A stretch of 64,000 nt of DNA from Neckera pumila. Taxonomy: Eukaryota > Streptophyta > Bryopsida > Hypnales > Neckeraceae. This document shows, in pieces, positions 24,960-37,014 of this stretch; position 1 is the first letter of the stretch, and every line of letters begins with the position of its first letter. The position numbers were made by a program, and so were the translations under genes. Where the stretch lies: assembly GCA_963969595.1 (NCBI GenBank), contig OZ018411.1, positions 560,501 to 624,500 of the forward strand. Reading direction: 5' to 3'. Below the pieces are notes generated by a model. The model saw nothing but the letters and a program-made list of their open reading frames with translations. It had not been told where the DNA came from and did not search any database.

Positions 24960-25335
24960 CTGCAATTTGGTAAATTTGTTTCCAAATTGGGCAGAATACA
25001 ACTCTTCTAGCTTTTCTCAAAGTACTCAACCGTTGGCGATTCCAAGTTTGTTACCAAATTGGGCACAACATGGATCTTCACCGTCACGGTACTACGCAAC
25101 GCGGTATTTTGATTTGCAAGTCTGCGATTTGCAAGTTTGTTACGAAATTGAGCCCAACATGATTCTTCTGGCATGGGTTTCGTCACAGTACTAAACAGCT
25201 CTTCAGCGATTTGTACGTTGGTTCCAAATTGGGCATAATATGATTCTGATTCTTCTGGACTTCTCAAAGTGGTGGCCCCTCTGCGATTTGCATGTTTCTT
25301 ACTCCGAATTGGACACTAGCATGATTCTTTGTGGC
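24960..25335. repeat. Degenerate ~70-bp tandem repeats upstream of P450 copy B
   Basis: About five copies of a unit containing CAAATTGGGCACAACATGAT followed by TCTTCTGG-like and CTCAAAGTACT-like blocks lie directly upstream of the ATG at 24940. The same unit, about three copies, lies upstream of copy A (1185-1400), so the repeat belongs to the duplicated 5' flank. A regulatory role is possible but not shown. Confidence 0.7.
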
Positions 25336-25587
25336 TTTCCTCAAAAGTCGAAAAGTTTTGAAACGTGATTCTGAAATCGCCTTCCTGTAATCCTGTCTTG
25401 GACTCAAGCACTTGGCACCAGGGATAAGGTGAAGAATTTTTTTTCGTACTTCATCTTTGTTTCATTTTTGAAAAAGCAGCAAGATCATGAGGATCGCTTG
25501 TAATTGGGTGAACCAATATAAATTCAAACCATGCTCTAGGTCTACAGAGCTGAATTGTGGTGGCAACCTGTTTTTTTGGTTTAACCC

Positions 25588-26027
25588 TTAACCCTTAAAC
25601 GACACGGAAGCCATTTTCTGGTCAATGAATGACAGGGAATCAAACTGTATAGGACAGAAATGCAATCATTCATCCTTGAAATTAGTTGTGAAAAGGAGGG
25701 ATCTTCTACAATAGCTTGACTTCCAATAGATACTTTTGGATTTTTCAATGTAGATGATGTCACACGGTAATGGAAAAGGATGATTTCCAGGGGGGCCCTT
25801 GCGTCCTTTAAGGGTTAAATGACAAGGAGGCCATTTTGTGGCCGATGGATGATAGAGAATCAAATTGTATAGGACAAAAATGCAACTATTCGTTCTCAAA
25901 ATTTGTTGTGAAAAGGGGAGGTCTTCTACAGTGGCTTGATTCCAATAGATATTTTTGGATTTTTAAATGTAGATGATGTCACACGATAACGATTTCCAAG
26001 GTCACCCTTTTGTCTTTTAAGGGTTAA
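25588..26027. mobile_element. Two head-to-tail TTAA-flanked units, family H
   Basis: A ~215-bp unit occurs twice (about 25588-25818 and 25815-26027). Both copies carry GAGGTCTTCTACA / GGGATCTTCTACA and TAGATGATGTCACACG and end CTTTAAGGGTTAA. The outer ends are TTAACCCTTAAACGACAC and TTTTAAGGGTTAA, and one TTAA lies at the junction (25815-25818). Confidence 0.8.
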
Positions 26028-26937
26028 TTGACATTGACATTGAATGTGCCTGAATTGATGTATACAATAGTGATAGAAGATTTTGTTCATGCTAGACCGG
26101 ATCTAATGACACTTGGCATTGTCATTAAGGATCATGTTTGCACCTCCTACATGTTTAAGAAGCTCTAATGTGGTCATGTATTCTACTTGTAAGGTGCTAT
26201 ATTTGAGTATAATAAGGTTTAGAGATTAAATTGACATTCAAATGAAAGATCCTTATTGTTGAGTTCTCAATCCAATGGTGTATGTCTTGCCTATTTTTTG
26301 TATATAATTTGTATTCTAGGAACCAATTGTGTTGGTGTATATATGGTCCCCCTACGAATCTTTATGGATTAATTTGACCACAAACCTTTATGGATTAATT
26401 TGACCACTTGGAGTCCCAGCTTTTTCACTGTGATATAATTTGAATTCGTGACATGTATAGTACAATCCATACTAGTGTGGTAAATGTACAAGGTATTCTA
26501 AAATGTCATTGAAAAAGGGCTACAACAAAGAAATTTGAATATATGCAATGTAAATTATTACAATTGTGACATGTACATAATCTACATAGGCATTGAAGAT
26601 GAAAAACTAGAAAGTCACTATTATTTTTTGAACTAAAGTAATCTGTAAAGTTGATTATTGATATTATCTCTCTAAGACTTTTGCATGAATCTTATGGAAT
26701 AGATATACCTATCAGTTTTTGATGATGTAGCTATCCATGTGAACTATTCGTGGAAAATGATGAAGTGGCAACTGAATGTAAATTGTTACAAATGAGGATG
26801 TATTGTAGGCATGGTGCCACAAAGAAAATCCTGCTCTCAACCTTGAGAGAGATTCATGGGGATGGCAGTCTCATAGATTTTCAAATGATGACACTGAATC
26901 TTCAAACAACGTTACAATTGCTGAAGCATTCTGCTAA
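26028..26937. other. Intergenic, no gene recognised
   Basis: AT-rich with a short direct repeat (TTTATGGATTAATTTGACCA twice, near 26358 and 26387). Nothing else recognised. Confidence 0.5.
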
Positions 26938-27145
26938 AGGCACCCGAAAGCATCTCTGAACCCAATGGCGTCCCTTTCTAGGAAGGATAGTCATTTCAGA
27001 ACTGAAATGTAGACAAACCATACATAGCTTATTGTTTGTTGACCAAAATGATAAGCCATGTATGGTCCACCTGAATTTATATTTCAGAATTACTCCCCTA
27101 CCTAGAAAAGGACGCCATTGGGTCCAAGGGCGCTTTAGGGTGCCT
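26938..27145. mobile_element. 208-bp foldback miniature element
   Basis: The left arm AGGCACCCGAAAGC..CCCAATGGCGTCC pairs with the right arm GGACGCCATTGGGTCC..GCTTTAGGGTGCCT, about 90 bp each. The centre holds CCATACATAGCTTAT and ATAAGCCATGTATGG. A typical small hairpin MITE; no target duplication was identified. Confidence 0.8.
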
Positions 27146-29322
27146 CTACCTTATGTTCAAATGCATCACCATCGGCAAGTAATTTGTAGCTTCCAACTGG
27201 ATTGCTAAGTTGTAGGGATTTTTTTTAAACCTGTAGGAATTTTGATTTTGATTCCCAATTCAATCAAGGCTGAATTTTTATATACTTAAGTAGGTTCTCC
27301 ACATTTTCAAAGCTTTTCTTTAGGTGGCATCGACCTTTTGGAAATTTCAGGTTACAAAATAGTGCTAATTTCTTGTGTGCACAGGCTCTCCAAAATGAGC
27401 CATGGCCTATCACAAACTCAAGAATTATTGGGAAAAATATGTACCGGTTCTGCTATCACACGACATAAGTACATCCAGTCAAGTTGTGTATGTTGCAACC
27501 GAGCTTCTGTTTGGAATGGAATGCTTCACTGTTTTTGAGTAGGTATCAATCTATACAAATTCAAAATAAAAATTAATATTTTTAGAATATATTTTTTGTT
27601 GCCTGGTTTTGACATGATTAAAATTGAAAAAATCCTTTTGACTTTTGTATTACTTATTGGAGTAACATGAAACAAAGCTTCACATATAGATCATGATGTC
27701 ATAAAAATCAAAGAAACTTAAAGGACTTCTTGGAAATGAGATTTGACCAAAAAAATGAGGTCATTACCATCTCTAATATTTAGTAGTGCACGTGCAAGGG
27801 AGGCCTATTAGCACAAACGTGGAAGACATAAAATAATGTACTTTTAGATGCCCTTTGGTAGAAACATGTCTACCTACTATAGCAATATACCATAAAATTC
27901 CAACTAAAAATCATTAATTTAAATTTCTCAATAGTATTAAAAAAATCCTAAACCTTGAAAGTATGACAAATTAACAAATCTGACTTTTAAATACAAATTT
28001 TTTTTAATTTCTTAAAAATAAAGGATACAATTACAATCAAGACATCTAGAAACAAAATTTTTATTTTGAGCATTGGATTCACAAATAAAAAATTATAGCG
28101 TTCAGTTCTGCAAAATGCAACCACACCAATAGGTGTTTCTTGCAATTATCCTATCAAACCACTAGGCAAGGTGTACAAGATTTTAGAAATCACTACTTGA
28201 TCATTGAAGGAATTGTCTTCAAGCACTATAAGAACCCCGTGTTTTTTGGGATGTTTAAACAACCCATGTTTTTATGTCAATGGTGATGCTCAATAAAACA
28301 TCTTGACGTATATAGAGAGGACAAGAATCACAAGATAAAGCTTTTATACAAATGGGGTGCTAAGAAGTAAGACAAACCATATGAGATATACAAAATGTAG
28401 AAATTGTGTTAGAAGTAGAAGTTGCACGGGGATGTTATGGAGGACATGCAAGATGTCTCAACAGACTTGTTGGTGTTGTTCACAACTTTTGTGCAAGAGA
28501 CATTTGTATTAATGAAGTTATATGCAACATGATTACAGCCTCTATGCACTACAACAAAGGGCTTATACGTGAACGCAAAGTAATGCTTGCTCATATTCTC
28601 GCACATATTGTTGAAGGTGATATTAAGTCCAACAGATGTATGTGAATACATTTGCGGATGTTAGCACCAACATCCGTGACTCCACAATATGAAAGGGCAT
28701 GTCTTCAACAAAGAGCAAGCGCAAAGAGAGGACCCTGGAGAGATCACTATCAATTTTTTCAAAAACTATGTAAGTTAAAAGATAGGATCCACTTAATTCA
28801 AAACAAGAAAATTTTATATAATATGTGAGGCTACTATAGGATTTATGAAATGCTACATACTCTAGTATATACAAATTAAGCTATATAAAAACATCATATA
28901 TTAAGAAATTTTATTAATAAGTTAGCCTTAACAAATAGAGTCTATGCAAAATTTTCATAGTATGATGAGAACATATGTGGACAGACAATTTAATGTGGAT
29001 GATAAAATGGATATAATCATGAAAATCTACAATGAAGAATGGTTGATTGAAATTTTGCCACGGTATTAATAGTGTATATGTCAAAAAGTTAAGTGTAAAT
29101 GTAACACATTGACTACAAGTGGTAGAAATTGTCACATTGCACAAATAAGGAGGTTTACCATAGTGGGTTCAACAAACTGAAAATTATACAACATGAGGAT
29201 AGAGTTTATAGTCTATTTAACTTCAATTTTTGATGCCATATGTGTTATACACTCATGTTGAATAAAATGTTCACAAAAAAGTTTTAGTGGGGATTTTGAA
29301 GCATTAAATGGTAAATTTATTA
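27146..29322. other. Intergenic, no gene recognised
   Basis: AT-rich. 28400-28760 is somewhat less AT-rich and has opposed frames (28406-28645 plus, 28409-28651 minus) with no recognisable motif. Confidence 0.5.
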
Positions 29323-30177
29323 TTAATCCCTAAAGGCCAAAGGATGTTTGGAAAGAAAAAAAAGTCCAAAATTGCCAATTTTTGATTCATTATCAAGAAT
29401 AATTTTTTTCCTTTGAATTTCGACTATACAAAATTGTATTAAACAAACAAGGAAATATGTGGAAAAAGTTCCAACCCACTTGACTGCATGGATTGAAAGC
29501 TAATAACGTTTGAAGTGAGAAAAATGACTTTATTTTATTCTTATGAGATATAGTCAGCAAACTTCAAGTTTTTTTGGAGTAAAATTTTTGCTCTACAAAA
29601 AATTAGAGGATTTTTATCATTCATAAGTATATGATGTTAGGTTCATTCATGTAAAAATTTCAAAAGCAAATATGGAGTCTAATTTACTTTAATTCAATTT
29701 ATAATGCAAGGAAGTTAAGTGCATTGGCATTACACTAGTCTTTTTTTGATGATTTCTTGTGCAATGAAGAAATTTTTTATTTGAAATCCATATAGTAAAA
29801 ATTTAGAAACAAACATTTGGAATAAATGGGAAAATTTTCAAGAAATTTGACTTCACAGATTGCAAGATAATAGGGCTTGAAGTTAGAAGAAAATGTTTTT
29901 TCTTGAAGCTGCCCCAACATAGCTAACAAAGTTTGATTCTTCTTAGAATGTAATTTGAGAAAGTTTTGTAAAAGATGCCCAAGTTGCTACAAAAGTTCTA
30001 GGCAACATAACTTTTGATTTGGACACCCAATCGGAAAGAGAATTATATTTACACTAAGGGGATACATGTTCATACCTTGTGTCAAAATTTTGTGAGCCTT
30101 TGACCAAAATTAACTTCATAGGAGCCTACCTAGATTTTCAATTCTCCGTTCAATAGACAATTGGCCTTTCAAATTAA
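29323..30177 (+). mobile_element. Old TTAA-flanked element, family D (copy D4)
   Basis: Starts TTAATCCCTAAAGGCCAAAG and follows the D2/D3 order (CATGGATTGAAAGCTAATAA, then TTTTGATTTGGACACCCAATC, then GGAGCCTACCTAG) to an eroded end CCTTTCAAATTAA. Divergence from D3 is visibly higher than for D1. Confidence 0.65.
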
Positions 30178-31439
30178 GAACTACCACTTGGGCAGGAAAA
30201 CATTGGACACTTAAACTTATATGTAGATAGCTCCACATAAAAAAATGCATGAATGAATTTATAAAAAACCATAGGATAATGGAAATATGCCCCTTGTAGC
30301 TTTTTATGTAAAAATACGGTCATCATAAATACAATAATTAAGATAAATAGCCCCACATTAAATACCCGCTTAATTCAGGTGTATACCATAAATTACCATG
30401 AGTGATTTCCCTGAAAAGAAGACAATTGCATGCTGGGGACAACATTGTCATTTCCATTGACGTCTATATAAATGTGTGAATGTCAACTCGGATGTCTACG
30501 AAGACAGTGCTCGATGTGCGTTAGAGCACTCCAACATGTTGACATAGCATGCTACATCAGCATATTCAGATGCCATGTTAGCTGCTACGTTGGACGGTTT
30601 GGTCAATTTTTTTCCATAGGCATGCTATTTGGCTATTCCTCTCTTGTTTTTTTTACCTTGTATAGGCTTTTATCCTTATACTGCAGTAAAATTGATTGAC
30701 TTACGTGCGGTCAAACGGCCGAGATTATTGACGTGGTAGTCTATGGTTTTGTGGATGTTGTAAAGAATGAACGCATGCCATCATTTGTGTCCATAACAAA
30801 TCACCGTCAACCAGAGCATCACTATGTTTTCACATAAATTTGTAGATCAATTTAACTAATTTTGGACTTATCTAGGAATTATAGACAGATTTATGTAATT
30901 GAAAATGTATTGGTGACAGCCGACACTTGTCTATTTTTTTTTTTTATTAATTATATTTAATCCAAAATAATGATTTTGATCCATTCTAATTCAAAAATCT
31001 ACATTTGGACTATATATACATTATTATTTCATCATTCAAATGTAGATTTTTCATTGGACATCCATGTCCGAGGCTTGACACTAGAAAAAACATGGTTTTT
31101 TTTATAGTGACTCAGTACCGGAATTCATTCTTCATACATCCAATAGACTAACATTCTCATCCAAAGTGATAATCATTTGACCTAGCGATTGTCAATTTTT
31201 AGTGTTTTTTCTACCATAAAAAAAATTTGTGTGCAATTGTTGTAAAATAGAGTAGCTTGTTGAAAGTACACATAAAAGCTAGCTCAATAGGAGATTCATT
31301 CAATTGCTCTACACTAAACATCCCCTTCCCAATCTCCATGAAGTTGAAGTTTGAATGTTAAGAGCTGCATTAGAATCTTTAATCTTCTCTTTCATTATAA
31401 GCTCATAACAATTTAAAGAAGTTCTTTGGTGAGCATACT
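30178..31439. other. Intergenic, no gene recognised
   Basis: A 14-bp inverted repeat (AAAAATCTACATTT at 30993, AAATGTAGATTTTT at 31038) sits around 31020. 30440-30800 is GC-richer but without a recognisable frame. Confidence 0.5.
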
Positions 31440-32770
31440 ATAAATCCGCACAATAGGGAATCCTTGATACTTGAAAACGAATCCTTATTGTCCTGATTTG
31501 CAAATTAAATCTACACTTCAATAATTGTGCTTCTCAAATCATGAGCCATTGATTTTACTTGAGTATATTATAATCCTAGAGAACAGCTAAGCTAAGAACA
31601 AGTAATTAAAGACAACAGAAAGATCATCTCATCTTCAACAATATGAAGATCTATTTAGACTATTTAGATTAGTCTCTGCTATTTAGAGGGACACCGTTTT
31701 TGGTAGCATGTCCAATTCTCATTTTTATAATAAGTGAGAGGGTGAATGCAAGAATATTATCCAAAATTGATCTTTGTGCCTAGAGATTTATTGCCTCTAG
31801 TCTGATTGAAGAAAATGAGACTTGCATTGGTGGAAGATGTAATATGTGTGAGTTTAAATAGATCCGTACTCAATAATTGAACCATTGCTTCATAGACAAA
31901 AGCATTGCTGCTTATTTCCTATGAGGCCCTTTAGCTGTTCGTATGCTATAAAATAAGCTTTTGGAATCTACTTGTACAAAATTTTCTTGTAATAATAAAA
32001 TGTTAGAATTTAGGTAAAAGTTAATGTAAAGATTACTTGCCAGTGAACTATAAAAAAAGAGATACAGACAGACATACTAAAGTGTATTTCCATTCACCGA
32101 CTAAATTACAAAATTCATTTAGAAGTCTAATTACAAACAATAGAATACGTTGGAACTTACACGCTCATTGTGCACGTACCATTAGTTTAGCCCTTTGTTG
32201 GCTCTAGACCAAAGGGAGGAGGTTTTGTGTTGACAGAAATTTAAATGTGAGGAAGTTTGAGTAGAATTTATCTTGAAAAACAAACCATTACTACAAGGAA
32301 AAAGCCTTTGCTAACATAGGGCCAAGGAAGATTGACTCTCTCATTGCTCCAACCAAAGGTAATTGTAAAAAATTGCCTCCTATTTTGTGCCGCATATTTT
32401 TGTATCACTTCACCTTCCTACCTAATTCGAGGCCTTTGATTGCAAATTTAAAGTCAAAAATTCCAAATTTTATCAAGTGCTACCCAAAAAAATAAATTCC
32501 AGAGTCTTCTCCAAGGGTAAATTGCATTTTAGCCCCTAGCATAGCGTTTATTATTATAATGAAGGTTTTCTATAGCCTAGATGTTTGTTATTACGGTGAT
32601 GACTTTTCTGAATATAAGCTTAATAGAGTTTATTTTATGAAACACAAAACATACTCAAGTGCCAGCTTGTTGGTCACAGAAAGGCTGGGTCTCTTGCAAG
32701 ACCCAATGCGAGAACCATCATCAATATGATGCACTAGCTTAAACCTCTTCCGCATATCAAATTGATGTGG
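31440..32770. repeat. Dispersed ~1-kb repeat, family G (copy 3)
   Basis: The most complete copy. It starts GGGAATCCTTGATACTTG and includes AAAGATCATCTCATCTTCAA, AATATTATCCAAAATTGATC and GAACCATCATCAATATGATG, all in the same order as 19085-19970. Confidence 0.72.
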
Positions 32771-33042
32771 TCCATACACAGTAGTGATAAGGTGTCACCT
32801 TAAAGCCACTTCAAGTGATGTCATCAATGTGATGTACTTTCTCTCTGTATTACTACAATTAAACTCATTGAAATAACATATAAATACATATCTTTACATA
32901 ATGTACGCATTTGCAATGCAACAGGGCGTTTTGTAGATTGAAAGTAGGTTAGTGATAAATTGGTGGTAGGTTGATGGTGGATTTAAAGCAATTTCTAGGG
33001 CCTTCTAATCATAATTGTGTTTATATTGCTTCTAAATTTTTT

Positions 33043-33114
33043 TACTACTTCCTTTTGTTTCTAAATAATACCAGTATTTCCTTTGCGTTTGGTATTTTAG
33101 AAACAGAGGGAGTA
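33043..33114. mobile_element. 72-bp Stowaway-like miniature element
   Basis: Ends TACTACTTCCTTTTGTTTC and GAAACAGAGGGAGTA are inverted repeats, with CTAAATA..TATTTTAG just inside. This is the Stowaway end pattern (family knowledge), flanked by TA. Small and slightly decayed. Confidence 0.55.
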
Positions 33115-33384
33115 CTACTTTCTTTGTTCGATTTACCTCAAATCTTAATACCTTGTACCTTGTGTTAATCTTTAGGAACTTCCAAAATGTATTGTTAGTA
33201 GTTTAAATTTTGAGAGGAATTGACTAAGTTATGTGGTAAAGGGGGAGGAATGGATCTTTCTGTCCCAAGGAATTTGGTCTGTCCTTCCAATTTCCAAACA
33301 TGAGCCCAAGCCACACAAACGCCTACAGCTATTGGGTTGTCAAAAAAACTTGCCCTTGACATTTCGATCGAGAGCTTCTTGCAC

Positions 33385-33710
33385 GCTTCCAAGAGAATTC
33401 TGGTCCGATTTCAAAGAGAATTGGAGCTTCTCGGCCGGTTTCTAGTAAAGTGGAGCTTCCTGCACAATTTCGAAAGAATTGGAGCCTCTTGCACGATTTT
33501 AAGTAAATTGGAGCCTCTTGCACAATTTTCATTGCAGTGAAGCTTCTTGCAGAATTTCTAGTAAGTTGGAGCCTCTTGCACGATTCCAGTAAAATCGTGG
33601 AGCTTCTTCCAAGGTTTGAAGTGAATTGGAGCTTCTCGGCCAATTTCGAGAGAATTGGAGCCTCTGGCACGATTTTCTGGCACGATTTGCAGTGACTAGG
33701 AGTTTCTTGT
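33385..33710. repeat. 30-bp minisatellite, about ten degenerate units, just before the plastid-protein ATG
   Basis: GGAGC(C/T)TCTTGCACGATTT followed by an AGTAAATTG-like stretch recurs near 33419, 33449, 33479, 33509, 33537, 33565, 33597, 33627 and 33655. The 30-bp period keeps frames open, which explains the long minus-strand frame across it (33329-33931). Confidence 0.85.
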
Positions 33711-33728
33711 CTACTTGGTGCTTCTTCC

Positions 33729-36022
33729 ATGGCGATGGTTTTTGGAGATTCGTCGCTTGCGTTGCTTTCCAGTTCTTCTGCCCCTGTGAATGCCGTTTCG
33801 AGGTTGCCAGGCTGCTGCTGCCGGAGTACTGTAATTCTTGGTGGCGTTTTCCGCTTCGACTCGCGTGTCCCTAGGGCAGGTTCATGGCGGAAGAGGCTCC
33901 CTGTGATTTCAGCAGCCGAATCAAGGTCCACGGATGCAGCGCCTCAGAGCACCGATGGTACGACGACAGGTGAGGCTTGGCAAGGAGCTCTTGGAACCCT
34001 AATTAGCTTTCCGCCAGAGCCATGCTAATGGAATTTACTTTGTTGTTGAGGTCATTTGGGGATTTAGGGTTTGAGGACTAACAGGGAGCGAATGTCGTGG
34101 TGGTTTCAGGGGGGTCTCAGGCGCAATCGCATCTCGACTTGTTGCAGCGCATGACTGAAAACCCCACGGGATCTCAAGGTAAGTTCCTTGCAGTCTCTTT
34201 CTTACAATCGTACGAAATTTTCCTCTTATGTTATGGACACATTTCTTGTGTTGTGTACACATTCTCACCTTCTTGTACGTATTTTCACCACACAAGCTTT
34301 CAGAGAAACAGTTCTATATTAAGTGTTCTATACTAAGTATACTAAGTAAGTAAGTATTAGTTCCAGTTGCCGATTACTGTGCCATTGCTTTTGTGTTCGG
34401 TTTTAAGAAAAAATGAAGTGAGGGTTTGCATTTCGAGAAAAAGAGAACAATCAATTAGGGTTTCGTTCGGCGTTTCTGTTCGTTTTGTTTGCGATGGTAG
34501 TGATAGTCTTTGTTCACATCAACAGTTACAGCACTCTTTAACTGCACATCCACCCCGTTTTATCTTCACAATTTATCATTTTGTGTACGTATGTGACTGG
34601 TCATCTTTCATATGTCAATACATGTGAAAGCGCATTTTGAAGCCCATTTGTTCCCCAAGGTACAGTGTTATTACAGAGGGTTGAGTGCACTACAAGACGC
34701 ACTACGCAGATATATGTAGATATGACGTTCTACGAGGTATTAATAATAGTCCTCACCAAAGTATAGAAGACTCTAGTGTATTGTTGAAAAAATTGAAGAT
34801 CAATGAGAGCAACCCCGAGTGGATCCTCAGCTAGAAATCATTAGATCCTAAGCAAGAGGGTCTGCATGACCTAGAAACTGTTTCGGCCTTATCACTCTCT
34901 CCTCGAAGAACCCCTGTGGACAGAATGCTAGATCCCCTCCTCCAGGTTCTCTATGGTGTTAACAAATGAGTCCGAATTTAGCAAAACTTCCACCTACATA
35001 TTTTTGTAGGTACAAAATATGTGATTTCCACAGTTTGAAATCTGAGTGTTTAGCAAACTTAGCAGTGTTTTCAGCAACGAGCTAATAGTGTTTGGGATCA
35101 CTGCTCTATACTAAGCTCTGTACAAACTAACCATTGCATGAAACAATTAAATTTTTAAGAGATATGAAACTCGAATATGGCTTTCGATCATTACAAACTC
35201 CGAGATTTGAGCATGGCTTTTGTCCGAGATTACCCAGGCAATTATATAAATAACCCAGAATCCTTAATCACACGACCTGAAGTCTAAAATCGAAGTAATT
35301 AAAGAGTCATCATAGTTCCATTCCTGACATATCGATCGAATCGTGATAAAGCTGATTGGAACTTACAAAAGCTACGTTGCAGTCAGTGTACACAAGTAGT
35401 GAAGTGGAGTGTCCCAGATTGTCATTCCTTCGAAGTAAAACGATAAATAAGTTAGAAAGCGCTCTGAGAGTGAGTGAGTCCAGCACTCCATCTCTCTGGA
35501 GTCATGAGACTGCCAGTGTTGATGACTTGGATGGTGTTTCAGGTGTTCCACGGTTAAGATTAGATTCTTCATTCATTGTAACAAAGAAGGTACTGGCTAG
35601 CCCTGCAAGCAAGAAAGCCTGTCCGCACTTTTCATCAATGAATGATCAGATTGAAGTCATTGAATTCATCAGAAATCAGTCAGTCCCTGAGTCCTAGATT
35701 TGCTCTCCACTTGGAATCTCCAAAAGAGGATTTTCTGACATGTGTTTGGCCAGGTGCTCAAGTGAAGACGATTAGAGATCAGCTGAGTCAGGGAGGGGAG
35801 GCAGGGGTGCCCCTTGCCAAGTTGGAGATAGAGAAAGCAGTGATGATACCGGAGCTGACAATTTCTCAGAAAAGGAACATTCGGCGCCAAGACTATCTGA
35901 ACAAGGTGTCAGAGAGAAACGACGCTCCCTTCTTTGCCATCGTGGCAGCCATCGTGTTGGTGCCTCCAATTCTCATTCTGGCCTTGGCTGTTGCCACTGG
36001 TTATGTCGAACTCTTCCCTTGA
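33729..36022 (+). CDS. Predicted plastid-targeted protein with C-terminal membrane segment, four exons, about 244 aa
   Basis: Model: exons 33729-33969, 34110-34178, 35387-35542 and 35754-36022, joined in phase (735 nt with stop). The first ~60 residues are rich in Ser, Ala and Arg and end RKRLPVISAAES, a typical plastid transit region. The last exon reads QKRNIRRQDYLNKVSERND, then a single hydrophobic span (about residues 210-235) and the tail TGYVELFP, so the protein is probably anchored in a plastid membrane by its C-terminus. Donors GTGAGG and GTAAGT of exons 1 and 2 are good; the exon 3 donor (GTGTTC) is weak, and alternative ends at 35490 or 35587 or a longer exon 4 are possible. I do not recognise the family. 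The C-terminal block is the most conserved-looking part. Upstream lies a minisatellite that may fall in the 5' untranslated region. Confidence 0.6.
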
Positions 36023-36473
36023 GATGATTTGCTTTTCTTGGACTTCAAAGTTTTGCACAGCAGCTAAGAGTTAAGTGCCAATTAGCTTTAGTGTGAGCAT
36101 GTAGTGTAGTGCAGGGTATGGAATCCCAGTGTAACGTGAGACTTCAGCGACGCACTGGTAAGGTGTTGCCATTGTATATAGGAGCTTGTATTTTTAACTG
36201 ATATTGGAGAAGTTGGAGGTTAGTAGAATAGTAGTGGTGTCAATCTTTTCATAGTGGTCTCCGGTTTTAAAGAAGGAGCTTCTGTGGCACACCCATTCAA
36301 GTCATCCTTCTAGGGTCTGGAGTTTGAAGTTTTGTGGAGTTGCCTTGAGTGACGTTGTGAATTCTAAATTTCTATTGCAACAAAATTTTGGGTGTCAGAT
36401 CTGCGCCAATGTCTTACTTATAGTGCAACTTGTGGATTAGGCTTGCTTCAAGATTCTCTCTACTAGTCTATTC
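36023..36473. other. Probable 3' untranslated region and intergenic sequence
   Basis: Moderate-GC sequence after the stop of the plastid-protein gene with no further frame. No clear AATAAA was picked out. Confidence 0.4.
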
Positions 36474-36599
36474 TTGGATTGGTTGTTTTTTGGGAGTGTA
36501 TTGTTGGATTGGTTGCTTTTAGATCTACGCCAATGTGTGCACTCTAGTGATAAAAAATATCATCCTATTTGTGCGCTAATCTTTAATAAACACAATCAA

Positions 36600-37010
36600 T
36601 GCGTCCCTCCTCACAACAAGCATCTCAACGATCTAACATGGAAACCCACTAAATTTCATAATGAAATGGCTTGTACTTATACTTTTATGGTCCAACTTTC
36701 TAAATCCAATATTGTCCAAGATTCCCATCATTGGGAAGAAATAATGAATAGAGAATATAACTCTTTCATTCAATATGGAACCCTAGATATAAGTCGCTCT
36801 ACCACCTACTTCTCTACTGTAAGTACCAAGTGAATTTTGTACAAAAAATAATATTCAAGCCCGTTATAAGGCTCGTTTTGATGCCATAGGCTTTTCTCAA
36901 TAGGAAGAATCAACTATAATGATACTTTTTCACAAGTCATTAAATTGACTTTGTATACACTTCTATTAGCCTTTGCAACTTTCTATGTATATCCCAACTT
37001 GAAGGTTATG
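36600..37010 (+). pseudogene. Decayed Ty1/copia reverse transcriptase fragment
   Basis: Reads in broken frames the N-terminal copia RT block. WEEIMNREYNSFIQYGT corresponds to the family's W..AM..E..S....GTW; ARYKARFDAIGFSQ (36860-36903) to RYKARLVAKGFSQ; and YNDTFSQVIKL to the family's DY.ETFSPV.K block. Several stops and frame changes interrupt it. It is unrelated in sequence to the intact copia element at 45334. Motif identity comes from family knowledge. Confidence 0.75.
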
Positions 37011-37014
37011 TATA

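Noticed and set aside
24941..24985. In-frame upstream Met that would extend P450 copy B by 15 residues
   Set aside because: The extension is not conserved in copy A and the usual membrane-anchor spacing fits the start at 24940.
33329..33931. 200-residue minus-strand frame
   Set aside because: It runs across the 30-bp minisatellite, whose period is a multiple of three, and over the plus-strand transit-peptide exon; no domain is seen, so it is a by-product.
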